A stretch of DNA of 64,000 nucleotides from Candidatus Microbacterium phytovorans (lineage in GTDB: Bacteria > Actinomycetota > Actinomycetes > Actinomycetales > Microbacteriaceae), in the NCBI GenBank assembly GCA_029202445.1, contig CP119321.1, positions 248,001-312,000 of the forward strand. Direction: 5' to 3'. Positions within the stretch are counted from its first letter, which is position 1. Every line of letters starts with the position of its first letter. The notes beneath the pieces are model-generated. The model worked only from the letters and a program-made list of their open reading frames with translations. It had not been told where the DNA came from and did no database searches. Below, in pieces: positions 52,371-59,458 of this stretch. The position numbers and the translations under genes were made by a program.

Positions 52371-52844
52371 GTGACACATGACAGCGTTGACGCGCGACAG
52401 GTCGCTCGCTGGTTTGTGGCCTACTCGGGCATGGACGACGAGGGCGTCATGTCGAATTTGAAGCTCCAGAAGCTTCTGTACTACGCACAGGGCCATTATC
52501 TGGCCCAGACTAACGGGACGCCCCTCTTCTCGAACCGCGTGGAAGCCTGGGCGCACGGCCCCGTCGTCCCCGACGTATACCACCAGTACAAGGACTTCGG
52601 GTCTTCTCCCATCCCCGCCGATCCTGAGTTCGACTTCGGCACCTTCTCTCAGCAGCTCAACGACTTTCTCGCGTCTATCTGGATCACTTTCGGCTCTCGT
52701 TCTGCGTGGAAGCTCCGCGAGATGACTCATTCAGAGTCGCCCTGGCGCAACGCGTTCGCGCCTGATGAGCGCGGCACCGAGATCACGACGGACAGCATGT
52801 TCGGATATTTCCGAGGCCTGTATAGCGGCGCCATCCCGGTCTGA
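52371..52844 (+). CDS. Panacea/SocA-domain antitoxin (DUF4065)
   Basis: 157 residues from GTG 52371, with GGGGG seven bases upstream (the frame is open from 52341). The Panacea core is clear: ARQVARWFVAYS, LKLQKLLYYAQGHYLAQT, and RVEAWAHGPVVPDVYHQYK, followed by a helical C-terminus. Such domains neutralise many unrelated toxins or deliver them to a protease (SocA-ClpXP). The stop codon shares one base with the next start (TGATG), the tight coupling of toxin-antitoxin pairs. Confidence 0.9.
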   Translation: MTHDSVDARQVARWFVAYSGMDDEGVMSNLKLQKLLYYAQGHYLAQTNGTPLFSNRVEAWAHGPVVPDVYHQYKDFGSSPIPADPEFDFGTFSQQLNDFLASIWITFGSRSAWKLREMTHSESPWRNAFAPDERGTEITTDSMFGYFRGLYSGAIPV

Positions 52845-53260
52845 TGGCCGGGAAGGCAAAGGGCAAGCCGCAGTTCGCTGCGAAGGAGCTTCCGGTAGAG
52901 GAGCCGACGTCGTCGGACAAGCTGAGGCCCGTTTTCTGCCTAGAGCACATCCGCACTCCGCACGACGTCAAGAACCCGGATCTAACGAAAGACCAGCGGT
53001 CCGCGTTCGCCGAGCGACTCCAGGAGCTGGCCTCCGTGCCTTGGTCTCAGCTCAAAATGTCAGGGCGTCACGCACAGGGGTTCGAACTCCTGCCCGTTGA
53101 GAAGCTGAAGTTCAAGATGCCGAGCGCTTTCGAGGACACCACCAAGGTGCACGTCTTCCGGTACTCGGGGAAGTTGCCCATGGTCGGGGTTCGCAGCAAT
53201 GCGACGTTCCATATCCTCGCGATCGAGCGCCAGTTCGGCGAGGTCTACGACCACGCGTAG
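52844..53260 (+). CDS. Putative toxin partner of the Panacea antitoxin
   Basis: 138 residues. The N-terminus is basic and disordered (1-25). The folded part includes HIRTPHDVKNPDLTKDQRSAFAERLQEL, then strands VHVFRYSGKLPMVGVRS and FHILAIERQFGEVYDH. The last segment resembles the ending of small nuclease-like partners found beside Panacea genes, with a terminal Tyr-x-His. Toxicity is inferred from coupling to the antitoxin; no catalytic motif is certain. Confidence 0.65.
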   Translation: MAGKAKGKPQFAAKELPVEEPTSSDKLRPVFCLEHIRTPHDVKNPDLTKDQRSAFAERLQELASVPWSQLKMSGRHAQGFELLPVEKLKFKMPSAFEDTTKVHVFRYSGKLPMVGVRSNATFHILAIERQFGEVYDHA

Positions 53261-53605
53261 CCCTCGACCTGGGTCCTGCGGAAACCGTCCAAGAACTTCA
53301 CAGCAGGCGCGCAGTCGGCGTGTAACTGCTTACGGAGCTAGCGACGCGTGCGTTCTGACTGAGCCTCCCAGATGTGCTGACGCGTTGCTTTACTGACGTG
53401 GGAGGGACCCCTGGGTCGAGTTGACGCTGTCCAGTTCTTCGACTGGGGCCAACGGAGTCCTTTCGTGTCTCACGCGAGTACCCGCCTGGCTCGGGCCGGC
53501 AGGTCGAGAATCTCTGATCCCGCACGGCTCGCAAGCGGTCCGTGGCGGCCGCCTCGCCGGCTCAATAGTCACTCCTCTGCGGGCGGTGGCGCGATCAGGG
53601 GCGCG
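53261..53605. other. 345-nt gap after the toxin-antitoxin pair
   Basis: No convincing gene. CCAGT-TCTTCG-ACTGG (53430-53445) is a small hairpin that may end the toxin transcript. Overlapping open frames are shadows of the convergent membrane-protein gene. Codon-like structure is absent, so this may be decayed DNA. Confidence 0.5.
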
Positions 53606-54193
53606 CTACGCGCAGCGACGCCCGCCGTGGCTCGAGCCGCGTCCCGACCCGCCTCCATCGGCGGCTCCGTGCCATTCCGCGATCGCGTTCGGCGCGAAGT
53701 TTCTCGAGGGGGCTGACTTCGCAGCGGCGCCGCACAGAGCAGCTGTCGACCTGGCCGCCGAGGAGCTGGGTCGCAGGAAGCGCTGGCGCGAGATTTGCAG
53801 CAGTCGTCGCCACCAAACCCGGGATCGACGTTCCGCTTCGAGTTGCGCGAGTCGCCGGTGCTCGAGCGCTTCGCGCTCCCGCTGAAGATGCTCCTCATGT
53901 TCCTCATGCTCGAACTGCACGATCGAGACCAGCACGAGCGCGATCACGAGCACACTGCCGCCGAAGAATATCCACACGAAGATCGAAACGAAGAATGGCA
54001 GCCCGTCGATCTGTACGCCGATGATCGAGGCGACGAGTCCGGCGAGCGACGCTGTCATGCCGTAGCCGATGATGTTGTTCAGAACCGGGCCGTTGCGCTG
54101 AACATGGCGAAGCACCCGCGGATGCTCGATTGCCAGAGTCACGAGGATGAGCGGGAAGACCGCCGACAGCGCACCGCAAGTCGCCTGTGTCAT
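53606..54193 (-). CDS. Membrane protein with coiled coil (195 aa), island gene
   Basis: ATG 54193 follows GAGGCAGCG. Three hydrophobic segments (about 5-25, 42-60, 68-92), the last ending VSIVQFEHEEHEEH, a His/Glu-rich turn into an Arg/Glu-rich coiled coil (about 95-135). The C-terminus is Ala/Ser/Gly-rich. Not recognised; it resembles small membrane proteins of actinophage accessory regions. Seven bases downstream of its neighbour on the same strand. Confidence 0.65.
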   Translation of the reverse strand: MTQATCGALSAVFPLILVTLAIEHPRVLRHVQRNGPVLNNIIGYGMTASLAGLVASIIGVQIDGLPFFVSIFVWIFFGGSVLVIALVLVSIVQFEHEEHEEHLQREREALEHRRLAQLEAERRSRVWWRRLLQISRQRFLRPSSSAARSTAALCGAAAKSAPSRNFAPNAIAEWHGAADGGGSGRGSSHGGRRCA

Positions 54194-54200
54194 CGCTGCC

Positions 54201-54707
54201 TCAATCAAGCGTCATCACCGAGTGATGCTTCTCGCCGTTCGGGCGCTCCCAGCGGAGCTCGGCGGAAATCTGCGAAGCAGCCATCGACTGCCACCAGTTC
54301 AACGTCACCGATTCGCACGGTCGCATCGTTTCCGCGTCGGGCTTCACGAATCTGAACTTACTCGTCCTCGTGTGGTGGTCGTCGATCTCGATGCGCACAT
54401 CGCTGACCGTCTCGTCGCCGCCGAGATGGAACTTAAAAGACTTCCCGCTCTTCACGTACTGCGGCATCATCGTCCACGGGTTTCTGTACTTCGCACGATC
54501 TTCGTCGTCACGACGTGCACGCGCAGCCATGTCTTCCATCGCGGCGGCGATGCGCTCGTCCGCCTCGACTGCACGACGTTCATGCGCTTCTGCCTCGGTC
54601 GCGGATCGCTTCGCATCCGAGCGTGCCCGACGGGCCTCGCAAGCCTGCCACCCGGTGAAGAGTGCTGCGACGACCGCGATCGTCGGCCCCAACCAGTCCC
54701 AGCTCAT
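54201..54707 (-). CDS. Membrane-tethered beta-domain protein 1 (168 aa)
   Basis: ATG 54707 is chosen because TAGCGT lies seven bases upstream; a GTG ten codons earlier is possible. One N-terminal membrane helix (5-25), an Arg/Ala/Glu-rich coiled coil (about 28-70), then a strand-rich domain (about 80-168) ending in AELRWERPNGEKHHSVMTL. The same plan, helix then coil or linker then beta domain with a late x-x-W-x strand, recurs at 55536-56045 and 57728-58246. Unknown function; typical of actinophage-derived genes. Confidence 0.7.
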   Translation of the reverse strand: MSWDWLGPTIAVVAALFTGWQACEARRARSDAKRSATEAEAHERRAVEADERIAAAMEDMAARARRDDEDRAKYRNPWTMMPQYVKSGKSFKFHLGGDETVSDVRIEIDDHHTRTSKFRFVKPDAETMRPCESVTLNWWQSMAASQISAELRWERPNGEKHHSVMTLD

Positions 54708-54873
54708 GGTGCGGACGCTACCGACGAGCACCGACACTCAAAGCACGTCGCCTGCGTCTCATTCAATACCCACTTCGACGTCGCGACGGGACCCGCTGCG
54801 AGTTCAGTTTGCGGCCTGTGCCCACCGTATCGGCGCTGGTAACGCCTCTGGCGCGTCGAAGTAGGTTGGCCCC

Positions 54874-55104
54874 ATGGAAATCCCCGGCCTCTGCCGAACA
54901 TGCGACGACACAACGGGACGGTGCGCGTGGAAGCGAATGAAGGGCCTCGGCCCGTGCTGCGACGCATGCACCCACGTCCCCGCGCGGGATGTTTCCGGGG
55001 GGTTACCGCTAAGCGCGCCCCCGCTGGTCGGGCTCGCTGGCATCGGCGGCTCGACCGGTGAGCGTTTCACCGGTCGTGACCCAATGGCTGATGCGATCGC
55101 TTAA
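54874..55104 (+). CDS. Small Cys-rich protein (76 aa)
   Basis: The N-terminal 36 residues hold six Cys in spaced pairs (GLCRTCDDTTGRCAW...GPCCDACTH), suggesting a zinc-binding knuckle. TAGGTT lies six bases before the ATG, the leaderless arrangement seen at sound genes here. The C-terminal half overlaps the convergent neighbour by 96 nt and looks unstructured. Phage-like small protein of unknown role. Confidence 0.55.
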   Translation: MEIPGLCRTCDDTTGRCAWKRMKGLGPCCDACTHVPARDVSGGLPLSAPPLVGLAGIGGSTGERFTGRDPMADAIA

Positions 55105-55539
55105 TTCGAAGTTGAGCAGGTATCGGGCACCCTTCAAAGCGGCTTCGTCCGTCGTGTCGTCTGCCCGATTCGGGTCGATCGCATTATGACGTTCCGCGAT
55201 CCACTGCGCGAGGTTGGCCGCGCCACCCCCCTGCCGGAGAGCGTCAACGAACCCGTCGAGCTCGGCGGCGCCCATCTGCCCTCCTTCGGTTCGAATGTTG
55301 GAATAGACGCGGAGTTTCTCTCCGATGACTCGGCGCGCATCGCGTTGCTCGAGCTCTTGGACCCTCGCCTCGGCTGCGGCCTCTCGCATGCGCGCGGTGA
55401 TGGCCATGAGTAGACCGACCGCGGCAAGAATGAGGGCAGGTACCGGAATGAGGATGCCAGTCACCCAATCGAAAAGGCTCGGATCGTTTGTCACCAAGAC
55501 GGGCAACGGCGTCGGGGGCGGTGTAGGGGTAACGGTCAT
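55009..55539 (-). CDS. Single-pass membrane protein with helical cytosolic domain (176 aa)
   Basis: ATG 55539 overlaps the stop of the upstream gene by 4 nt. Pro/Thr-rich N-terminus, one membrane helix (about 22-48), then a fully helical, Arg/Glu-rich domain (RVIGEKLRVYSNIRTEGG ... LAQWIAERHNAIDPNR). No family recognised. Cotranscribed with the beta-domain protein upstream. Confidence 0.65.
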   Translation of the reverse strand: MTVTPTPPPTPLPVLVTNDPSLFDWVTGILIPVPALILAAVGLLMAITARMREAAAEARVQELEQRDARRVIGEKLRVYSNIRTEGGQMGAAELDGFVDALRQGGGAANLAQWIAERHNAIDPNRADDTTDEAALKGARYLLNFELSDRISHWVTTGETLTGRAADASEPDQRGRA

Positions 55540-56045
55540 GGGATGTTCAGCTCTACGGAACCGCCATCCCATTTCATCCGAACACGGGGCGTCGTGCCCC
55601 CGGGCCGAGCAACCGCGAACGACAGGCTGTCGCCGGGGGAGATATCTTGCACGCCATCCTGCAACGCGAACACGTGTCCACCCGCCTGCTCGATACGGGC
55701 ATTCTCGGCAATCAACATCCCCACGTTGACCGCTACGTACTTGTCTCGGTCAATGCGGCTCACTTCCCATTTGACGATGGGGCGCGGACGCGAGGACTCA
55801 GCAATCTCATTCGCTCGCTCGAGAGCTGATGCCGAGCGCGCGAGTTCTTGCCGCGCCTCGCTCGCAATTCGGTTGGCGTCGTCTCGCGCAGTCTGCGCGG
55901 CATCCCGCGCGAGACGCGCCTCAACCTGCGCCTCGAGCGCCTCGCTTCTGGCGCTTCGCGCTTCGCGTGCCTGCGCCCATGCCAACGCGGCAGCCCCCAG
56001 CGCGGCGACCGCGCCGACTCCGGTCCACAAGAGCGTCCAATCCAC
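55536..56045 (-). CDS. Membrane-tethered beta-domain protein 2 (169 aa)
   Basis: GTG 56045 is preceded by AAGGAG five bases upstream; the longer frame is spurious. N-terminal membrane helix (about 4-25), alanine-rich coiled coil (about 27-82), and a beta domain (about 88-169). The beta domain contains RPIVKWEVSRID, AVNVGMLIAENARIE and the terminal RVRMKWDGGSVELNIP. Same architecture as 54201-54707 and 57728-58246. Function unknown. Confidence 0.7.
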   Translation of the reverse strand: MDWTLLWTGVGAVAALGAAALAWAQAREARSARSEALEAQVEARLARDAAQTARDDANRIASEARQELARSASALERANEIAESSRPRPIVKWEVSRIDRDKYVAVNVGMLIAENARIEQAGGHVFALQDGVQDISPGDSLSFAVARPGGTTPRVRMKWDGGSVELNIP

Positions 56046-56103
56046 GCGTTCTCCTTCCCCAGTACGTCCGCCGAGCGTATCGGCCCCACCACGAAGAGGA
56101 ACA

Positions 56104-56301
56104 GTGAGCGGCGCCACCGAAAACACCTCGATCTTCATCCGGAGAGCCACACTCACGAACACCCTCGCCGAAGCATGGGCATTCGTCATGGGCGAGGTCG
56201 ACCACATCCCCGCCCCCACAGTCGAGATCCGGCCCGTCTACCGGGACACCGATGAGTCGTACGCGTACGACGTCAGCGTGTCCGGATTCATCAAAACGTG
56301 A
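56104..56301 (+). CDS. Small acidic protein (65 aa), phage-like
   Basis: GTG 56104 follows GAAGAGGAACA, a good ribosome binding site, and the frame ends one base before the convergent neighbour. The protein is compact alpha/beta with FIRRATLTNTLAEAWAFVMGEVDH and a strand-rich tail RPVYRDTDESYAYDVSVSGFI. No family recognised. It divides a gap between two minus-strand genes. Confidence 0.6.
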   Translation: MSGATENTSIFIRRATLTNTLAEAWAFVMGEVDHIPAPTVEIRPVYRDTDESYAYDVSVSGFIKT

Positions 56302-57054
56302 TCATGGGGCAAGCGTCACCGACACGCTCGGTACGTGTGGCACCCCAGAGTCGACAACGCCGGGCGCGCTCAGAACTGCAGTCACGGCGATCCCCACCGC
56401 CGCGACTAGCACGCCCACCCCGGCGATAATCGCGGCAGCCCACGCACCCCGCGCAGCTGATCGCGCGACCGTCTCAGCCGCACGCCGGTCGGTGCGTTCT
56501 TCTTCGGCGATCTGCTTGGAGTGCTCGAGTGCTTCCGTCATTACCTCGATCTGCCGCTTCATCAGATCGAATGCCGCATCATCGATCTCCCTCGAACGCG
56601 CCGCAATCGCTGACGTCACCGATGCTGTTGTGAGCGAAGCGGGCGGTGGCGTTGGTGGTGGTGTCACACCGCCACCGATCTTCGGGGGCTTGAATCCAGA
56701 GACCGACGAAGTGCCCTTCATCGCCTCCAGAATCTTGCTGAACTGCTCGTCGTAAGGCTTGGCGATTTCTCGCAACATCTTGTTGACCGGTTCGACCGAC
56801 GTCTCGAGCAGTCGTTCGACTGACCGACGGACCGGCGCCATCAGCAGAGCAGCGAACCGCTTTGCCGGTTCGTGATCCGGATGGTCTTCGTCTTTCAAGA
56901 TCTCGTCAAGCTCATCAATGGTGAGTCGAGCGATCCGGTTTGTCGTGTCGTCCCCGTAGTCCCGCTTGGGCGCATCGGGATCTCCGAGGTTGTACTCCGG
57001 GGTGTCGTTCTCGTCTTCCGTGCCTTCGTCGGCCGGCTCATTGGCGTCTGTCAT
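56302..57054 (-). CDS. C-terminally anchored acidic protein (250 aa)
   Basis: TAACCT lies six bases before ATG 57054. The first 50 residues are very acidic (EPADEGTEDENDTPE), followed by a helical region with AKRFAALLMAPVRRSVERLLE. A Pro-rich linker near 125-140, a coiled coil (145-195) and one membrane helix (about 205-230) follow, with a short external tail. Unknown; likely a membrane-associated phage or satellite product. Confidence 0.65.
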   Translation of the reverse strand: MTDANEPADEGTEDENDTPEYNLGDPDAPKRDYGDDTTNRIARLTIDELDEILKDEDHPDHEPAKRFAALLMAPVRRSVERLLETSVEPVNKMLREIAKPYDEQFSKILEAMKGTSSVSGFKPPKIGGGVTPPPTPPPASLTTASVTSAIAARSREIDDAAFDLMKRQIEVMTEALEHSKQIAEEERTDRRAAETVARSAARGAWAAAIIAGVGVLVAAVGIAVTAVLSAPGVVDSGVPHVPSVSVTLAP

Positions 57055-57143
57055 GGCATCAGGTTAGGGGGGCACCCCATCACCTACTTGCCCGTGTTCG
57101 CTAACGGTGAGCACGGGCACCCCACTCAGCTGAAGGGACTCAG

Positions 57144-57293
57144 ATGACCGATCAGAAGCACGAACCCTCGGAACAGATCACCAATGATCATGGCCCGATG
57201 GAGGGCTGGTGCACCCACGACGAGGCTCCCGGATCTTGCGCGGTCGATAGGTGCGGCAATCACAAACCCAGCGAACAGGAGTCGGAGCGGTGA
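57144..57293 (+). CDS. Very small Cys/His protein (49 aa)
   Basis: ATG 57144 follows GAAGGGA. The core WCTHDEAPGSCAVDRCGNH (22-40) has three Cys and two His, enough for one zinc site. The stop overlaps the next start as GTGA, so it is coupled to the DUF4031 gene. Tiny proteins of this type are common in actinophages. Confidence 0.6.
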   Translation: MTDQKHEPSEQITNDHGPMEGWCTHDEAPGSCAVDRCGNHKPSEQESER

Positions 57294-58096
57294 GCGTCTA
57301 CGTGGACGACATGTTCAGGAAGGCCACCGTCCCGAACGGCGCACGCAGCGTGACCGGCGAGTGGTGCCACATGCAGGCCGACACTCGCGAGGAGTTGGAC
57401 GCCATGGCGGACCGGATCGGCCTTCGCCGCTCGTGGATTCAGTACCTCGACGATGACGTGAAGCGGCAGTACGACGTGACTCGTCCACGCCGAGCGGCCG
57501 CCGTCGCCGCCGGAGCTATCGAGGTCGGGATGCTCGACCTCGCGCGGATGCGAGCGAAGTGGCGGGCCGAGCGTCGGAAGCGGGCCGCACACGAATCAAC
57601 CGGACAGGACACGACCGATGAAGCACTGGCGCGTGGACTACGACCTCCTCTCGCTCGACCGAGCCCTCGACACGATCAGGCGACTCGCCCGGATGGACCC
57701 GACCGCGCTCGATCAGGAACCGAGCGATTAGGTGCCAGGTCCACCGAGGTTGCGGACGCCGGAGCCTTCATTCGGGTCGGGAAGCTGCCAGGATTTCCGG
57801 CGCAGGCGCCCGAGATTGGGATGCTGCCGCCACTGGACGCGCACAAGGTGCGGGTGCCACAGTACTGTCCTCGTGTCAATGTACTCGCCAGACTCGTAGC
57901 CGTTATCTCCGGATGCCGGCGTGCCAATACTCACCTGGACCTCGCCGGATGGGCCGACCTGAGCGGCCCCAGGTTGAGGATTCCAGCGGGCACCTCGGAT
58001 TGCCACGCCAATCGCCACGTCGTACGCGGATGCATCGCCGCGGTTCTCGATGCTCCATGTGACGATCGAGCGCATCTGATCGGTGCCCTCGCCTGA
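57290..58096 (+). CDS. DUF4031 domain protein, C-terminal half doubtful
   Basis: GTG 57290 overlaps the preceding stop. Residues 1-85 are a clear DUF4031 domain: VYVDDMFRKATVPNGARSV, WCHMQADTREELDAMADRIG and RPRRAAAVAAGAIEV. After residue about 105 the frame continues 160 residues without structure and opposite to a good minus-strand gene. In another frame a TGA at 57619-57621 would give an ATGA junction with the next small gene, so a frameshift near 57590 or a run-on frame is suspected. DUF4031 is widespread in actinophages; function unknown. Confidence 0.6.
   Translation: MSVYVDDMFRKATVPNGARSVTGEWCHMQADTREELDAMADRIGLRRSWIQYLDDDVKRQYDVTRPRRAAAVAAGAIEVGMLDLARMRAKWRAERRKRAAHESTGQDTTDEALARGLRPPLARPSPRHDQATRPDGPDRARSGTERLGARSTEVADAGAFIRVGKLPGFPAQAPEIGMLPPLDAHKVRVPQYCPRVNVLARLVAVISGCRRANTHLDLAGWADLSGPRLRIPAGTSDCHANRHVVRGCIAAVLDAPCDDRAHLIGALA
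57618..57731 (+). CDS. Micro-protein (37 aa) at the end of the plus-strand cluster
   Basis: ATG 57618 gives MKHWRVDYDLLSLDRALDTI and a tail ending EPSD, amphipathic and helical. It lies between the DUF4031 domain and the convergent gene, with a 4-nt overlap of stops. No strong ribosome binding site is visible, so translation would depend on coupling to an upstream stop. Tentative. Confidence 0.4.
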   Translation: MKHWRVDYDLLSLDRALDTIRRLARMDPTALDQEPSD

Positions 58097-58246
58097 GAAG
58101 CTCACGCCCCACACGACCGGTTCCTTCCAGAACGGCCTGGGCGTGTAGCGCCATCGCTGGTACACGGCCCATCCGGTAAACGCAGCCGTAGCCAGCGTCG
58201 CACCGAGAACAATCAGATCGATGATCGAAGGTCCAGCCTCGTTCAT
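57728..58246 (-). CDS. Membrane-tethered beta-domain protein 3 (172 aa)
   Basis: ATG 58246 with AAGGGGAA upstream, and a 4-nt overlap with the HTH gene. One membrane helix (about 7-28), then a beta-sandwich-like domain: WSIENRGDASAYDVAIGVAI and a late strand VRVQWRQHPN. The N-x-G-x(3)-A pattern also occurs in the protein from 55536. Last gene of a three-gene minus-strand operon. Function unknown. Confidence 0.7.
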   Translation of the reverse strand: MNEAGPSIIDLIVLGATLATAAFTGWAVYQRWRYTPRPFWKEPVVWGVSFSGEGTDQMRSIVTWSIENRGDASAYDVAIGVAIRGARWNPQPGAAQVGPSGEVQVSIGTPASGDNGYESGEYIDTRTVLWHPHLVRVQWRQHPNLGRLRRKSWQLPDPNEGSGVRNLGGPGT

Positions 58247-58419
58247 CGCCAATTCCCCTTGCCGGGCCGTCCCTCGTTCCACGCGTCTACTGTCTCCGGC
58301 AGCCACCCCCGCGTCGTCCCGACCATCGCGTCAGGTTCCGGGAGCTTGTACCTGGAAAGCGTCCCCACTGCGACACCGATGCGTTCGGCGAGTTGCGCGC
58401 GCGACAGGTACTCGATCAC
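58243..58419 (-). CDS. Excisionase-like helix-turn-helix protein (58 aa)
   Basis: GTG 58419 with GGGAG seven bases upstream. The sequence YLSRAQLAERIGVAVGTLSRYKLPEPDAMVG is a MerR/AlpA-type winged HTH: recognition helix, then the Pro-containing wing. It ends TRGWLPETVDAWNEGRPG, as in actinophage excisionases and AlpA regulators. It could direct excision or regulate the operon promoter. Overlaps both neighbours by 4 nt. Too short for many gene callers. Confidence 0.8.
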   Translation of the reverse strand: MIEYLSRAQLAERIGVAVGTLSRYKLPEPDAMVGTTRGWLPETVDAWNEGRPGKGNWR

Positions 58420-58568
58420 TTCGCCGCTCCCTTCGCGAACGTGCCCGTGAGCACGACAAAGCCGGCGGTCAGAGCGACGAGTCCCACGATTACGGGGGAT
58501 ACGCCGACGAACGCGAGTACAGCGGTGAGGCCCATCGTGGCCGCGCCCGCGTAGTTGGTTGATTTCAT
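58416..58568 (-). CDS. Small membrane protein (50 aa)
   Basis: ATG 58568. Two short hydrophobic helices, TMGLTAVLAFVGVSPVIVGL and LTAGFVVLTGTF, with a Lys-rich end. It overlaps the HTH gene start as GTGA. First structural gene after the TTGACA promoter and the hairpin at 58596-58628. Function unknown. Confidence 0.6.
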   Translation of the reverse strand: MKSTNYAGAATMGLTAVLAFVGVSPVIVGLVALTAGFVVLTGTFAKGAAK

Positions 58569-58595
58569 GCTGGATCGGGTGTGACCCTAGAGGGT

Positions 58596-58628
58596 GGGGC
58601 CGGAGGTACTAACGCTACTTCCGGCCCC
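58596..58628 (-). terminator. Hairpin between leader frame and small operon
   Basis: GGGGCCGGA (58596-58604) pairs with TCCGGCCCC (58620-58628) around a 15-nt loop. It lies in the transcript from the promoter at 58765-58793, between the short leader frame and the 50-residue membrane-protein gene. It could terminate or attenuate. Confidence 0.65.
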
Positions 58629-58636
58629 TCTTCGGG

Positions 58637-58734
58637 CTATGGCTTGATCGCCAGGATCAGTGCGGCTATCGCTGTGACGATGGTCGCGATCGCTGTGGAG
58701 ATGGTCGCAGGGCCCGAACCTCTTTGGGTTTCAT
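58637..58734 (-). CDS. Short leader reading frame, possibly a frameshifted small membrane protein
   Basis: A very strong ribosome binding site (GGAGGAGGAGGG) precedes ATG 58734. In frame, 22 codons end at 58666. Shifted by one, the sequence reads GPATISTAIATIVTAIAALILAIKP, a clean membrane helix, and stops at 58637. Either a leader peptide is made, or the gene has suffered or uses a frameshift. Confidence 0.4.
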
Positions 58735-58764
58735 CCCTCCTCCTCCCTCTTGTGTTGTATCTCC

Positions 58765-58793
58765 ACTCTACACACGCCCGTATGTATTGTCAA
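58765..58793 (-). promoter_or_regulatory. Consensus-like sigma-70 promoter
   Basis: On the minus strand TTGACA (58793-58788), 17-nt spacer, TAGAGT (58770-58765). It drives the leader, the 50-residue membrane protein, the HTH protein and the beta-domain protein. The -35 overlaps the stop codon of the relaxase fragment, so it is embedded in former relaxase DNA. Phage early promoters look like this. Confidence 0.75.
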
Positions 58794-59458
58794 GAGACCG
58801 AGCGCGATGAGAGCAAGGCGACCCAAGAAGCTACGGATTCGAGTCGGTCTCGACGTGATCGGCGTCGCCATCCTGAGGCGCCGGCAACCACAGGCACCTT
58901 GATGTTCAGCCCGAGGTTCCGGTGGATGTGCGGGTCGAGCGCGCGCGAGCGCCGATGCTGCAGCTCGACGACCTCGACGCGGGTGATCTCCTCACGAATG
59001 AGACCTCCGTGCCCGCGTCGCGCGTTGAGCTCGATCTGCCATGTGAGCAGGATCAGGTCACGCAGCCGGTCTTGGAGAGCTTCGAACTCGGTGGCGAGCG
59101 CGGGATGCAACACCGCGGCGATGCTGTACGACTTCGGGTGGTTGAGCGTTCCGTCAAGCAGCAGGTCGGCGTCCGGGCTCAGTCGCTGATGGCTGCGCTC
59201 TTTCCCAGTGATCGGGTCGTGCCCGGTGAGCGAGACTCGAAGGCCGCCAGCGCTGAGCTCGTCTCTGCCAATCCTGCCGCTCGCGACGATGAACCGGTCG
59301 ACGGTCGAAGCGGATGCCGCACTGTACGCTTCGAGCGCGTCGACGGCGGGGGAGCGCTGCCGGTGAGCATCGCAGGAGCCCTCGAGCGCGTAGGCGATCG
59401 CGTGTCGAACCCCTCTGGATTCGACACCTCGCTTCCACCGCTCAAGTCCTCCGCGCAT
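58790..59458 (-). pseudogene. Truncated MobF/TrwC-like relaxase
   Basis: 222 residues remain. TLNHPKSYSIAAVLHPAL matches the PKS-S segment, and RVEVVELQHRRSRALDPHIHRNLGLNIKV the three-His metal site, of MobF relaxases. After residue about 190 the sequence turns basic and unrelated, and the ATPase/helicase part is missing, so the gene is cut or frameshifted. The N-terminus lacks the tandem catalytic tyrosines. TACCCT six bases before ATG 59458 suggests it is still transcribed. Marks an old conjugative or mobilisable element. Confidence 0.7.

Noticed and set aside
58596..58789. tRNA or attachment site near the excisionase-like gene
   Set aside because: No cloverleaf and no repeated core sequence at another position in the window.
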